DNA of 64,000 nt from an uncultured Clostridium sp. (lineage in GTDB: Bacteria > Bacillota > Clostridia > Lachnospirales > Lachnospiraceae), in NCBI GenBank assembly GCA_934438135.1, contig CAKSBP010000003.1, positions 1 to 64,000 on the forward strand, read 5' to 3'. The position numbers and the translations under genes are program-made. Each line of letters starts with the position of its first letter. Position 1 is the first letter of the stretch. The notes under the pieces are model-generated. The model had not been told where the DNA came from. It saw only the letters and a program-made list of their open reading frames with translations, and made no database searches. Of the stretch, positions 25,417 to 34,287 are shown piece after piece.

Positions 25417-28344
25417 ATGGAAGAGAGGCAGGAAGAACAAAGAAAAAAAGAAATGCTGAAAATATTAAAAGAGCGAGCCAGCTCTTATGTGCCGGAATGG
25501 AGGCTGGATGAGGAAAATCCAGACATTGGTACAGCCTTGGCTTTGGTTTACACAGATATGATGACGTCGGTGGTGAGCCGTTATCAGCGGATGATGGAAA
25601 AGAAGCAGATTGATTTTTTAAATGCCATTGGAGCAGAACTTTCCCCAGCCGTCCCAGCAAAAGGATATGTGTCTTTTGGCCTGGTAAACGAGAAAGCAGA
25701 TGGAAGCCAGGTTCCAGCAGGAACCTATGTAACCGCAGATGAAAAGACCGCAGAAAATGGAATGATTCCCTATGTGACACAGAATGATATTTTTGTATCG
25801 CCAACAGAACTTTCCTGCATATACGAGGTGAATGACCAGGCGGATTATATCGGAAAATGCTATGATAGCAGTCAAAATAACAGGAAAACAGCTATCCAGT
25901 CTTTTGTTTTTCATAGAACGGCGCCTAATTTACAGGAGCATGTACTTTACATTGGACACACAGAAGTGTTGAATTGTTCCAGCACGGTATGGATTACCCT
26001 TTGTTTTTTAAATCAAGGCGGCACTTTTATAAAGGAAGAACAGCTGAATCTGCTTTTAGACCCAGAGGTAACTGAGATTACCTATTCTTCCGAAGAAGGA
26101 TTTCTTCCATTTGCAAAACAGACCATGCAGCAGGGAAAACTGCTGCTTTGTAAAGAAGAAAGACAGCCGGTATTTTCCAAAATGAATCTGAATGGGGAAG
26201 TATGCAGCTGGATTCGGATTCACATACGGAAAATAGAACCTGTAAGGTCTTTTGGCTTTGAACGTATCTATCTATCATTGAAAATACAGGATAGGACTCC
26301 AGATTTTGTCCTGGCAGATGGAATGGAAGCAGACCTTAACCGGTATTTTCCCTTTGGAGAGCGCCTTTTGGTATATAATGAGGTGTATTTTGCATCCAAT
26401 GAAATCCTAAGTAAACGTGGTGCTAAAATAGAACTGGCTTTTTTCTTACATTTTGTTCCGATTCCTTTGGAGAACAATGGAGAAGAAAAAGAAATCAAGT
26501 ATGATTGGGTAATGGAAGCGGCAGACTTTGAAAAGCAGAAAGAATATGAGATTACCATTGCCTCAGTTATGTGGGAATATTATAACGGCGCCGGATGGGT
26601 AAGAATTTATCCAGATAGAACCAATGAAGAGGTGTTCCAGCTAAAAGAGGTAGAGAAGGGACGATATGTGAAACTGAATTTTACGTGTCCAATGGATATT
26701 CAGGAGACGTTTGTTAATTCTACCCAGACATATGCGATTCGTGGGAGGATTACAAAGTTAAACAATCCATACAAGCTGAATGGATACTATATCAGCCCAA
26801 TTATTGAGAATACAACCTTATGCTGTGATTATGAAGAGAATCCTGTGGAACGTCTTTGTATGCTGTCTAGTAATAATCTACAGACGAAGCGGTGGAAGAA
26901 CGGAACCATAATGCCATTTGTTCAAATGAATAACCAGGCAGCCAGTCTGTATCTGGGATTTCGGATTCCACCCAAAGGTGGACCGATTAAAATGTATTTT
27001 AAATTCCGTGAGACAGTCAGCCGCAGAGATGTAAATTTGTTCTGGGAGTATTGGAATGGAAAGAAATTTGTACCGCTTCGTGTTATCGATGAAACGATGA
27101 ATTTTTCAAAAAGCGGACTGATTACCTTTCTTGGTGCACAGGATTTTGAGAAAACGGTCTTTTTTGGAGAAAAATTATATTGGATGAAGATTGTAGATGC
27201 CAGCAGTCATTACAAGGAAAACAGCCTGCATGTATCAGCACCATTTTTAGAAGATGTGGTAATGAATACAGTGAAAATAAGAAACAGTGGGATGGAGCAG
27301 ACAGAGTATTTTTGTATGGAATACTTTGTGAGGCATAAAAAGCTGCATCTTCAGAAAAAGAATATTCAGTCAATTCATGTTTACATAAAAGAACAGATAA
27401 TCGGAAGCATGGAAAGCAGATGGAAAGAGTGGACTAAAGTCAAGGATTTTATTGGTTCTAAGGAATCTGATTGTCATTATCGGCTGGAACCTAATAAAGG
27501 GATTATTCTATTTGGAGATGGAATTTCTGGAAGGATTCCTCCTGTATCTAAAAGTGATAACATCAAAGTAGTTTATCAGTGTGGCGGCGGTCTGATTTCC
27601 AATGTAGAAGAAGGAAAAGTAAATAAACTGAGGCAGAGCATTGGATTTATTAATCGGGTGTATAATCCAGAACCTTTATCCGGTGGGCTGGATACGGAAA
27701 CAAGGGAACATGCCATTAAACGCTGTTCTAATCAGATACGGCTTAGAAATCGTGCCGTTACGGCTAGAGATTATGAATCGCTGGCTTATGAGGCATCCAG
27801 AAGAATTGAAAAAGCAAGATGTTTTCCAGGCAGAGATAGTGAAGGAAAAAAGATGCATGGAGCCATTACGTTAGTACTTTTGTTAAAAGATTACCGGACA
27901 GGAAATTCCAGTTTTCAAGGAGTGAGAAATACGGTGGAAGACTATTTGAAAGGAAGAATGCCGGATACGATTTATCATGCTGGAAAATTATTTATTATAG
28001 AGCCAGTATTTATTTCCTTTCAGGTAAAGGCAGATATCAGGGTGAACGATTTTGAAAATGCTTTTTTGGTGCAGAAACAGGTGGAAGAAAAAGTAAACTG
28101 TTTTTTTGATCCCATTGCAGGTAATTTCGATAATGGAGGTTGGGAACTTGGCTATTTACCCAATATGATACAGCTTCGAAATATCATTCATATGACAGAG
28201 CATGTGGAAGAAATCCGAAGTCTGTTTGTTACCACTTATCGCCATGGCAGGCTTGGTCTGGAAGAAGTGGAACCGGAAGAAATGAAAGAGTGTCCATTTG
28301 TGCTTCCAGTGAATGGAGTGCATCAGATTACTGTTTCATTTTGA
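25417..28344 (+). CDS. baseplate J-like protein 1 (Afp11-like)
   Basis: 975 aa. The C-terminal third contains the baseplate J core: GVISGRIPP-like LFGDGISGRIPP, the GGG turn (YQCGGGLISNV), PLSGGLDTETREHAIKR and AVTARDYESLAYEAS. The long N-terminal part begins with LKERASSYVPEWRLDEENPDIGTALALVY in pieces typical for putative eCIS baseplate assembly proteins. It forms baseplate wedges with the following gene. Start ATG 25417 has GAGGTGAGG upstream. Confidence 0.9.
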   Translation: MEERQEEQRKKEMLKILKERASSYVPEWRLDEENPDIGTALALVYTDMMTSVVSRYQRMMEKKQIDFLNAIGAELSPAVPAKGYVSFGLVNEKADGSQVPAGTYVTADEKTAENGMIPYVTQNDIFVSPTELSCIYEVNDQADYIGKCYDSSQNNRKTAIQSFVFHRTAPNLQEHVLYIGHTEVLNCSSTVWITLCFLNQGGTFIKEEQLNLLLDPEVTEITYSSEEGFLPFAKQTMQQGKLLLCKEERQPVFSKMNLNGEVCSWIRIHIRKIEPVRSFGFERIYLSLKIQDRTPDFVLADGMEADLNRYFPFGERLLVYNEVYFASNEILSKRGAKIELAFFLHFVPIPLENNGEEKEIKYDWVMEAADFEKQKEYEITIASVMWEYYNGAGWVRIYPDRTNEEVFQLKEVEKGRYVKLNFTCPMDIQETFVNSTQTYAIRGRITKLNNPYKLNGYYISPIIENTTLCCDYEENPVERLCMLSSNNLQTKRWKNGTIMPFVQMNNQAASLYLGFRIPPKGGPIKMYFKFRETVSRRDVNLFWEYWNGKKFVPLRVIDETMNFSKSGLITFLGAQDFEKTVFFGEKLYWMKIVDASSHYKENSLHVSAPFLEDVVMNTVKIRNSGMEQTEYFCMEYFVRHKKLHLQKKNIQSIHVYIKEQIIGSMESRWKEWTKVKDFIGSKESDCHYRLEPNKGIILFGDGISGRIPPVSKSDNIKVVYQCGGGLISNVEEGKVNKLRQSIGFINRVYNPEPLSGGLDTETREHAIKRCSNQIRLRNRAVTARDYESLAYEASRRIEKARCFPGRDSEGKKMHGAITLVLLLKDYRTGNSSFQGVRNTVEDYLKGRMPDTIYHAGKLFIIEPVFISFQVKADIRVNDFENAFLVQKQVEEKVNCFFDPIAGNFDNGGWELGYLPNMIQLRNIIHMTEHVEEIRSLFVTTYRHGRLGLEEVEPEEMKECPFVLPVNGVHQITVSF

Positions 28345-28358
28345 AAGGAGGAGGGGCA

Positions 28359-30473
28359 GTGATACCAGAAATCATTTTAGATACCGAAGAGTTTTCTGAT
28401 ATTTTTGAAGAAGCAAGAGGGAAGATCGCAAGTATTTATCCAGAGTGGACGGATTACAATTATCACGATCCTGGAATCACAATGCTGGAATTGTTTGCAT
28501 GGCTCAAAGAAGGACAGCAGTTTTATATGGATCAGACGGGGGAAGCTCAGAAAGAAAAGTTTTTAAAACTGCTTGGAACCAGGCGACTTGTGAAAGAACC
28601 TGCGAAAGCCCTGCTTACGATGGAAACGGATAAAAATATCATTTTTCCGAAGGGAACGAAGTTTTATGCAGATACGATCTGCTATGAATCCGTAGAACAG
28701 AATGTAATTCTCAAAGAAGACATTACAACCTGCTTTTATGTCAGGGAAAAGGTAGAAGAATATCTGGATCGGAAACAGCTGAATTTTGGAAATCAGCTTA
28801 GAATTCATATGTTTGGAAAGGAACCGGAACCAGGAGATACCTTTTATATTGGTCTTACCAAAGACTTACCGGTCAATATGGAAATCAGTATTTACTTTGA
28901 TTTATTTACAGAATATGAAGTTACAAGAAATCCGTTGACCCAGAAGTTAGCAGTGCCATTTGTTAAGTTCTGCATGGAATACTTTACAAAGGACGGCTGG
29001 AAGAAGGTATCTCATTTGAAGGATACCACGTATGGATTTTTACAGGATGGTCAGATTTTCTTTGAAGTAAAAAATAGGATGAAACCGGGAAATGTATTTG
29101 GGGAAGAAGGTTATTTTCTACGTATCCGTCTGAAAGAAGGGGTATATGATATTCCGCCAGTGCTGGTTGGGTTTGGAATTAATGTGCTTCGTGTCGTGCA
29201 GACAGAACATTTCATAGAACATTGTGTGATACCAAAAAATTCACGTGCCATTTCTGAAAACAGTCAGGGAATGGTTTGTGTGAAAGATACCACCTTTTTG
29301 GCACTCTATGGGGAAAACGATGTTTATGCAGCAAGCCATGGAAGACTGCATGAAGTAAGCGTTGTTCAGAAATATTTAGATACCGAACACGCAGAGTGTA
29401 CCTTTGTATTTGAAGTGCCAGAGGAATGGAATAAATTTGAGGAAATCCATCTGATTCATAGGGAATCAGCCCAAAGTCAGAAGAAAATGTTTACAGAAGG
29501 GAATGGGTATCCCAATCAGAGTTATGAACTTTTGGATGAACTGGTAGAATATGAATCCTTTGAATTGATGGTGCAGGATGAATTAGGGGATTTTATTTTG
29601 TGGGAAAAAGTCCAGGACTTTTCGGAATCGGGTCCAGAAGATCGACATTATGTATTTGATTCCCGAACTGGTACGGTAACCTTTGGAAACAGTATTCGTG
29701 GATTGGCACCGGAAGGAGAAATCCGGATTATCAGTTATGCACGTTCACTTGGAAGTGACGGTAAGGTAAAAGCAGGAAGGATTAATCAGATTTCACGAGA
29801 AATAGAATCCGACGCGGTGGTTACCAATAATAAGGATTCGTGGGGTGGCAGAAAAGAGGAAACTTTAGAAGAAAGCTTTGTGCGGGTACAGAAAGAATTG
29901 AAGTGTCCGGTAACGGCAGTAACATACGAGGATTATGAACGATATATCCGAGAGACGCCTGGGCTGATGATTGCAAATTGTAAAGTGCTTAAACCGATGG
30001 AGGTAACAGAAATTTTCCCATATTATGATGAGTCAGCAATTACCGTTGTGGTAAAGCCATTTGCGAAACAGATAAAAAAAGAGTTAATGGCTGTCTACCG
30101 TAGAAACATTCTTAGTTATCTGGAACCGTTTCGTATGACGGGGACAAGTGTTTATTTGATACGGCCAGAATACATTGCATTTGAGTTATATGTGGAGGTT
30201 GTAATAAAGACCCACTATATTCATGCAGAAGAGGAGATAAAAGAAACGGTGGAACGCTGGTTTCAGGCTCTTGGGAAAGAGTTTGGAGGATGTGTGCGGT
30301 ATAGTAAATTGTATGGTGTTATTGATATGCTTCCGTGTGTGAAACGGCTTCGGTCGGTTTCTTTTGAGGTGAAAGGAACCGGAGTAAAGCATCTTCCAGA
30401 CGGAAGTGTTAAGGTGCCGCCGAATGGAGTGGTAGAACTTAAGGAGGCAGAGTATCAGTTTACAATGGATTAA
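28359..30473 (+). CDS. baseplate J-like protein 2 (Afp12-like)
   Basis: 704 aa from GTG 28359, chosen for AAAGGAGGAGG just upstream; the frame is open further back into the previous gene but that part reads as nonsense. The N-terminal YPEWTDYNYHDPGITMLELFAW block and later TVTFGNSIRGLAPEGE, SWGGRKEETLEESFVR and VTYEDYERYIRETPG are typical of the second baseplate protein of eCIS. Overlapping function with protein 1 in building wedges. Confidence 0.9.
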   Translation: MIPEIILDTEEFSDIFEEARGKIASIYPEWTDYNYHDPGITMLELFAWLKEGQQFYMDQTGEAQKEKFLKLLGTRRLVKEPAKALLTMETDKNIIFPKGTKFYADTICYESVEQNVILKEDITTCFYVREKVEEYLDRKQLNFGNQLRIHMFGKEPEPGDTFYIGLTKDLPVNMEISIYFDLFTEYEVTRNPLTQKLAVPFVKFCMEYFTKDGWKKVSHLKDTTYGFLQDGQIFFEVKNRMKPGNVFGEEGYFLRIRLKEGVYDIPPVLVGFGINVLRVVQTEHFIEHCVIPKNSRAISENSQGMVCVKDTTFLALYGENDVYAASHGRLHEVSVVQKYLDTEHAECTFVFEVPEEWNKFEEIHLIHRESAQSQKKMFTEGNGYPNQSYELLDELVEYESFELMVQDELGDFILWEKVQDFSESGPEDRHYVFDSRTGTVTFGNSIRGLAPEGEIRIISYARSLGSDGKVKAGRINQISREIESDAVVTNNKDSWGGRKEETLEESFVRVQKELKCPVTAVTYEDYERYIRETPGLMIANCKVLKPMEVTEIFPYYDESAITVVVKPFAKQIKKELMAVYRRNILSYLEPFRMTGTSVYLIRPEYIAFELYVEVVIKTHYIHAEEEIKETVERWFQALGKEFGGCVRYSKLYGVIDMLPCVKRLRSVSFEVKGTGVKHLPDGSVKVPPNGVVELKEAEYQFTMD

Positions 30474-30505
30474 AGGCTGGATAACGTTTTTGGGAGAGGA
30501 GGGGC

Positions 30506-31675
30506 ATGGTGAAATCCCAAAAAAACTATTTGATTTTAAATAAATGCTCGGATTATAAAAAGAGTGCATTCGAAAATATGGAATACGATGAGGGAGGAAT
30601 CTTTCTTGCAGCAGATGTGTTGAAAAACCGGGGTGTTTTCCTTTCTCGTGTACTGGACAGTAAAGAGCCCTCTATGGAGTGGCACCGATTGGTTTTAAAA
30701 GTAAACGAGGAGAGCGGAGCACCTTACCGGCTGAAAATTTACACTGCAGAGGAATTGGTAGTCATGTGGAAAAACCAGGAAGTTTCTATACAAAGCCTGA
30801 TTCAGGATGCAGGAATTTCTATGGAAGAAAAGATAGATGTATGCAAACCATTTTGTGAAAAAACAGTAATTGGAAAGCCTGATATTCTGCTTCATGAGAT
30901 AAAGGGACGTTATTTGTGGATTCTATTGGAAGTCTATAGGCAGCCTGGGCAGAACCTGAAGTTTGAATCGATAACTGCGTATTTTCCAAAGCAATCCTGG
31001 CTGTCCTATCTTCCGGAATTATACGAGGCAAGCGATACAGAACATTTTTTAGATCATTATTTATCTGTGTTTCAGAGTATTTATGATGACTGGAATGTAT
31101 ATATCAAAGAAATACCATATCTTCTGGATGTGAACACGACAAAAACGGAATACCTGGATTTTTTATGTCAGTGGATTGGAGTGACCAAAAGTCAGATGTG
31201 GTCCGATGAAAAAAAACGGATGCTGCTTTCACAGGCAGCAGATTTGTTTCGTTTTCGGGGAACGAGAAAAGGGCTGCTTAAGCTGCTGCATTTATATCTG
31301 GAAGCCCAGGTATTTCTAGTAGAAAAACATCAGTGGAAGCAGGCACATTTAACTCCGGAAAGAAAGCAGTTGTATGAATCTTTGTATGGGAATAGTTCTT
31401 ACACGATTACGGTTTTAGTAAAAGAAGAAAGTGTGCCATCAAGAAAAGAATACCAGACACTGATTCAGGTTATCGAAAGTGAGAAGCCAGCTCAGGCAGA
31501 TTTAAACCTGGTGGTGCTGAAACCTTATATTTTTCTTGATGGGCATTCCTATCTGGGAGTGAACAGCGTACTAGGAAAATACCGGACTGCCAGTCTGGAT
31601 GGAAAGTCGGTTCTGTCCTTTACAACCATGGGAAGAAAACAGCAGAAAGAGAGGTTTGTGAATGAAGAATACTAA
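30506..31675 (+). CDS. phage tail protein I-like baseplate protein
   Basis: 389 aa. The middle part has SWLSYLPELYEASDTEHFLDHYLSVF split over the usual positions, then LDFLCQWIG and LFRFRGTRKGLLKLLHLYLE, the pattern of P2 gpI-like tail proteins found in eCIS. The first 150 residues are variable. gpI-type proteins connect the J proteins and fibres at the baseplate rim. It overlaps the next gene by 14 nt. Confidence 0.82.
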   Translation: MVKSQKNYLILNKCSDYKKSAFENMEYDEGGIFLAADVLKNRGVFLSRVLDSKEPSMEWHRLVLKVNEESGAPYRLKIYTAEELVVMWKNQEVSIQSLIQDAGISMEEKIDVCKPFCEKTVIGKPDILLHEIKGRYLWILLEVYRQPGQNLKFESITAYFPKQSWLSYLPELYEASDTEHFLDHYLSVFQSIYDDWNVYIKEIPYLLDVNTTKTEYLDFLCQWIGVTKSQMWSDEKKRMLLSQAADLFRFRGTRKGLLKLLHLYLEAQVFLVEKHQWKQAHLTPERKQLYESLYGNSSYTITVLVKEESVPSRKEYQTLIQVIESEKPAQADLNLVVLKPYIFLDGHSYLGVNSVLGKYRTASLDGKSVLSFTTMGRKQQKERFVNEEY

Positions 31676-33389
31676 GATTTTTCCTTTTGAAAGGAATCAG
31701 TATTATTATGGAAAACTATTGTCGGTAGATGATTTTAATTTGGAACAAAAATATAACTGCAATAAACAGCGTATGAACCATATGTTTCTAAGTGGTTTTG
31801 GAATTATGGCAGGAATGTATGTGGTTAGTGTAGGTGAACAGACCATTTCCGTAGAATCTGGATGTGCACTGGATGCATTTGGGCGGGAAGTGGTAATTGA
31901 CGTTCCTGTGATTAAAAAATTACAGATGATTGATGGATTTGAACAGGCGGCTTCTAGAGGGGAAAATTATATTTATCTTTGTCTGGAATATGCTGAAAAG
32001 CCTACGGATGCAGTATATAATATCGCTGGAAATATAGGAAGTGAGGAAAGCACATATAATAAAGTAACAGAGTCTTATCGGCTTTTTCTTAGTAACCGGG
32101 AACCGGAATTCAATGGAACTGAAGCAGATGAATTATTAAATGACAGCCATCAGCTGTACTTTCATAAAGGAATCAGTATCAGACAGTCGTTTCCGCGGTA
32201 TGTGGAAATCGGAAAGAAAGTGGTTGTTACCGTCGATATTGAAACAACGGAGAAAAGTTTTGTGGCATTTTCTTACACAATGAATCTAAATGGTTTGACT
32301 TATGAGAAGGAGAACAGTCTGACGATAAATTTTGATGAACTGATGGTGGAAAAAACGGGAAACTATCAACTGAGCTTTGAACTGGATCCAGTGCCTACGA
32401 AGGGATATGAAGCCAGTGCAGCAATGGAGCCTGGGTCATTTAAGATGGTTATAGATAAAAAGCAGAGGGAGACCACATCAAATCATAAATATACGGTAGA
32501 AATTGTAGAAGGTGATATCCAGGAAAAGATAATAGAAGATTATTATAGATGTTCCATGGACACGATGATGGATAAAGCAAGGCAGAAGTGTATTTATCTG
32601 GCAAAGATTTATCTGATGAAAACAGAAAATACTTATCTGATTGACCGGGTTGTAAATGCACCATTTAAACAGTATGTAATGAACCAGCAGTTACTAGGGA
32701 CCTTCGCTAAGATTATGAGGAAAGATATCCGAAATCTGGAATTTCTGATTTCAAATAAACATAAGAAAGATGCTTTTGAAAATGAAAAGAATCAGGACAG
32801 CAGTGAAATCCAGATAGCAGGTGGTGTATATGAAATGGAATTTGGACTTCGCGGTGATAATCGAAGAAAGTTTTTTTCACCACCAATTGTCCACGGACTT
32901 GGTCTGGGGTATGTGACGATTATTTTGTCTCAGGAAACCAGAAAGAATGAGGCAGTATTTGGAAATGCAGAAATTTTTCAGGAAAGCTATGTAGATGTGG
33001 ATTTGGCCGCACAGCTGGATGAGGCAGCTGGTTCTTTTATCATTGGAGCAAAGTTAAAAGAAACGGTTGCCAAAAACAGTATTCGGATTCAGTGGACAGC
33101 AATTCGCAGGAGAGAGGAAAAGTCAGAAGAAAAACTGGAACGGCATATTAATATCAAACCGGGTATGTTAGAGCTTTATACGAGGGAAAGTTCCTATCTA
33201 GAGGTTAGCTTTTCCAATATGGAAGATAAGCAGATTCGCTGGCAGCTTAAGGAAGGGGCTGGGACGATAGATGAGACGAATGTGTATACGGCTCCTAATG
33301 AAAGAGGCGTGTATGAAATTTGTGCACAGAGTGTTGCATATCCAGATGTAAAAGCATCGGTATTTGCTGTGGTAAGAGAGAGAAAATAA
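31662..33389 (+). CDS. conserved CIS protein with C-terminal Ig-like domain, possible fibre or receptor-binding part
   Basis: 575 aa. The first 60 residues (NQYYYGKLLSVDDFNLEQKY, then LSGFGIMAGMYV) are a conserved block seen at this place in many eCIS loci. The last 90 residues (LEVSFSNMEDKQIRWQLKEG, GTIDETNVYTAP) look like a bacterial Ig-like (Big) domain, common on surface and adhesive proteins. No signal peptide. No separate tail-fibre gene is visible, so this protein may carry target recognition. That is inference. Confidence 0.6.
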   Translation: MKNTKIFPFERNQYYYGKLLSVDDFNLEQKYNCNKQRMNHMFLSGFGIMAGMYVVSVGEQTISVESGCALDAFGREVVIDVPVIKKLQMIDGFEQAASRGENYIYLCLEYAEKPTDAVYNIAGNIGSEESTYNKVTESYRLFLSNREPEFNGTEADELLNDSHQLYFHKGISIRQSFPRYVEIGKKVVVTVDIETTEKSFVAFSYTMNLNGLTYEKENSLTINFDELMVEKTGNYQLSFELDPVPTKGYEASAAMEPGSFKMVIDKKQRETTSNHKYTVEIVEGDIQEKIIEDYYRCSMDTMMDKARQKCIYLAKIYLMKTENTYLIDRVVNAPFKQYVMNQQLLGTFAKIMRKDIRNLEFLISNKHKKDAFENEKNQDSSEIQIAGGVYEMEFGLRGDNRRKFFSPPIVHGLGLGYVTIILSQETRKNEAVFGNAEIFQESYVDVDLAAQLDEAAGSFIIGAKLKETVAKNSIRIQWTAIRRREEKSEEKLERHINIKPGMLELYTRESSYLEVSFSNMEDKQIRWQLKEGAGTIDETNVYTAPNERGVYEICAQSVAYPDVKASVFAVVRERK

Positions 33390-33420
33390 CAGGTGCGGAC
33401 AAAAAAGGGGGTGAAGGCAT

Positions 33421-34278
33421 ATGGAAATCCATACGTTTGATACGGTATATTTTGTAATACATAGTGGAAAAACAAAGGGACAGATGCCGGTTTATCTCTG
33501 TCGAAAAGAATCGGATGGACAGTTGTATCAGTTATTTGCCATGAAAAAACAGTTTATCCGGAAGGAGACGATTTCATTCTTAAATGAACAGCTTCAAAAT
33601 AAAGAATTTGATGATTTCAGTGATTTATTTTTATATCAGGAACAGCTTTTTGCAGCAATACGTTATTATGCGGACTCTTCTTTGGAAGAAAAGAAAGAGG
33701 AAAATCTGGAATTTGAGGAACGCCTGGAAATTGGAAGGCGGATATTGGAAAAATTTCTCATAACGAAGATGCCGGCATTTTTTTGCTGCCAGTGTCTTGA
33801 CCCAGAAAGGATTTTGCTTACGGATTCTCTGGAGGTTCATTTTTCTTATACGCTGGATAAAGTTGGAATTGCTGCCGCTGTAACCATGCAGGATTTCTGG
33901 AATGCATTTGCAGACTTTCTGGAGGAAGAATGGTCCAAAGAACTTACGAACCAGATTGTGGATGGACTAAGCCAGTATATTTCTTTTTTACGGCTGGCAG
34001 AACATAAGACGGAGGAACTGGTATATCGTAAGTATCTTTTGATGAGGGAAAAGTTGATACAGATTCCAAGAGAAGAAAGAAACAGGTCACGCAGTCATCT
34101 ATTTCTCTTGTGGGATAAAAATAAGAAACGGATTTCAGCGGTCAAAAAGATACTGGCGTTTCTGATTCTTCTGGCTGCCTTAGTGTATTTTATTTATACC
34201 GTATGGGAACAAAAACAGCCAGATGGTGGAAGTGAAAAACTAATTCATTATATTGGTACACTGTCGGTGCCAGAATAG
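33421..34278 (+). CDS. membrane-anchored kinase-like (pseudokinase-type) protein
   Basis: 285 aa. No firm family. The first 230 residues have the rhythm of a degenerate protein-kinase fold as in EssB/YukC-type proteins, but no GxGxxG loop, HRD or DFG motif. One membrane segment (ILAFLILLAALVYFIYTVW, about 241-259) is preceded by a Lys/Arg cluster, so the large domain should be cytoplasmic with about 25 residues outside. Such a protein is not part of Afp or PVC; it may tie the particle to the membrane. The fold assignment is weak; the membrane segment is clear. Confidence 0.5.
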   Translation: MEIHTFDTVYFVIHSGKTKGQMPVYLCRKESDGQLYQLFAMKKQFIRKETISFLNEQLQNKEFDDFSDLFLYQEQLFAAIRYYADSSLEEKKEENLEFEERLEIGRRILEKFLITKMPAFFCCQCLDPERILLTDSLEVHFSYTLDKVGIAAAVTMQDFWNAFADFLEEEWSKELTNQIVDGLSQYISFLRLAEHKTEELVYRKYLLMREKLIQIPREERNRSRSHLFLLWDKNKKRISAVKKILAFLILLAALVYFIYTVWEQKQPDGGSEKLIHYIGTLSVPE

Positions 34279-34287
34279 GAGGAGCGT

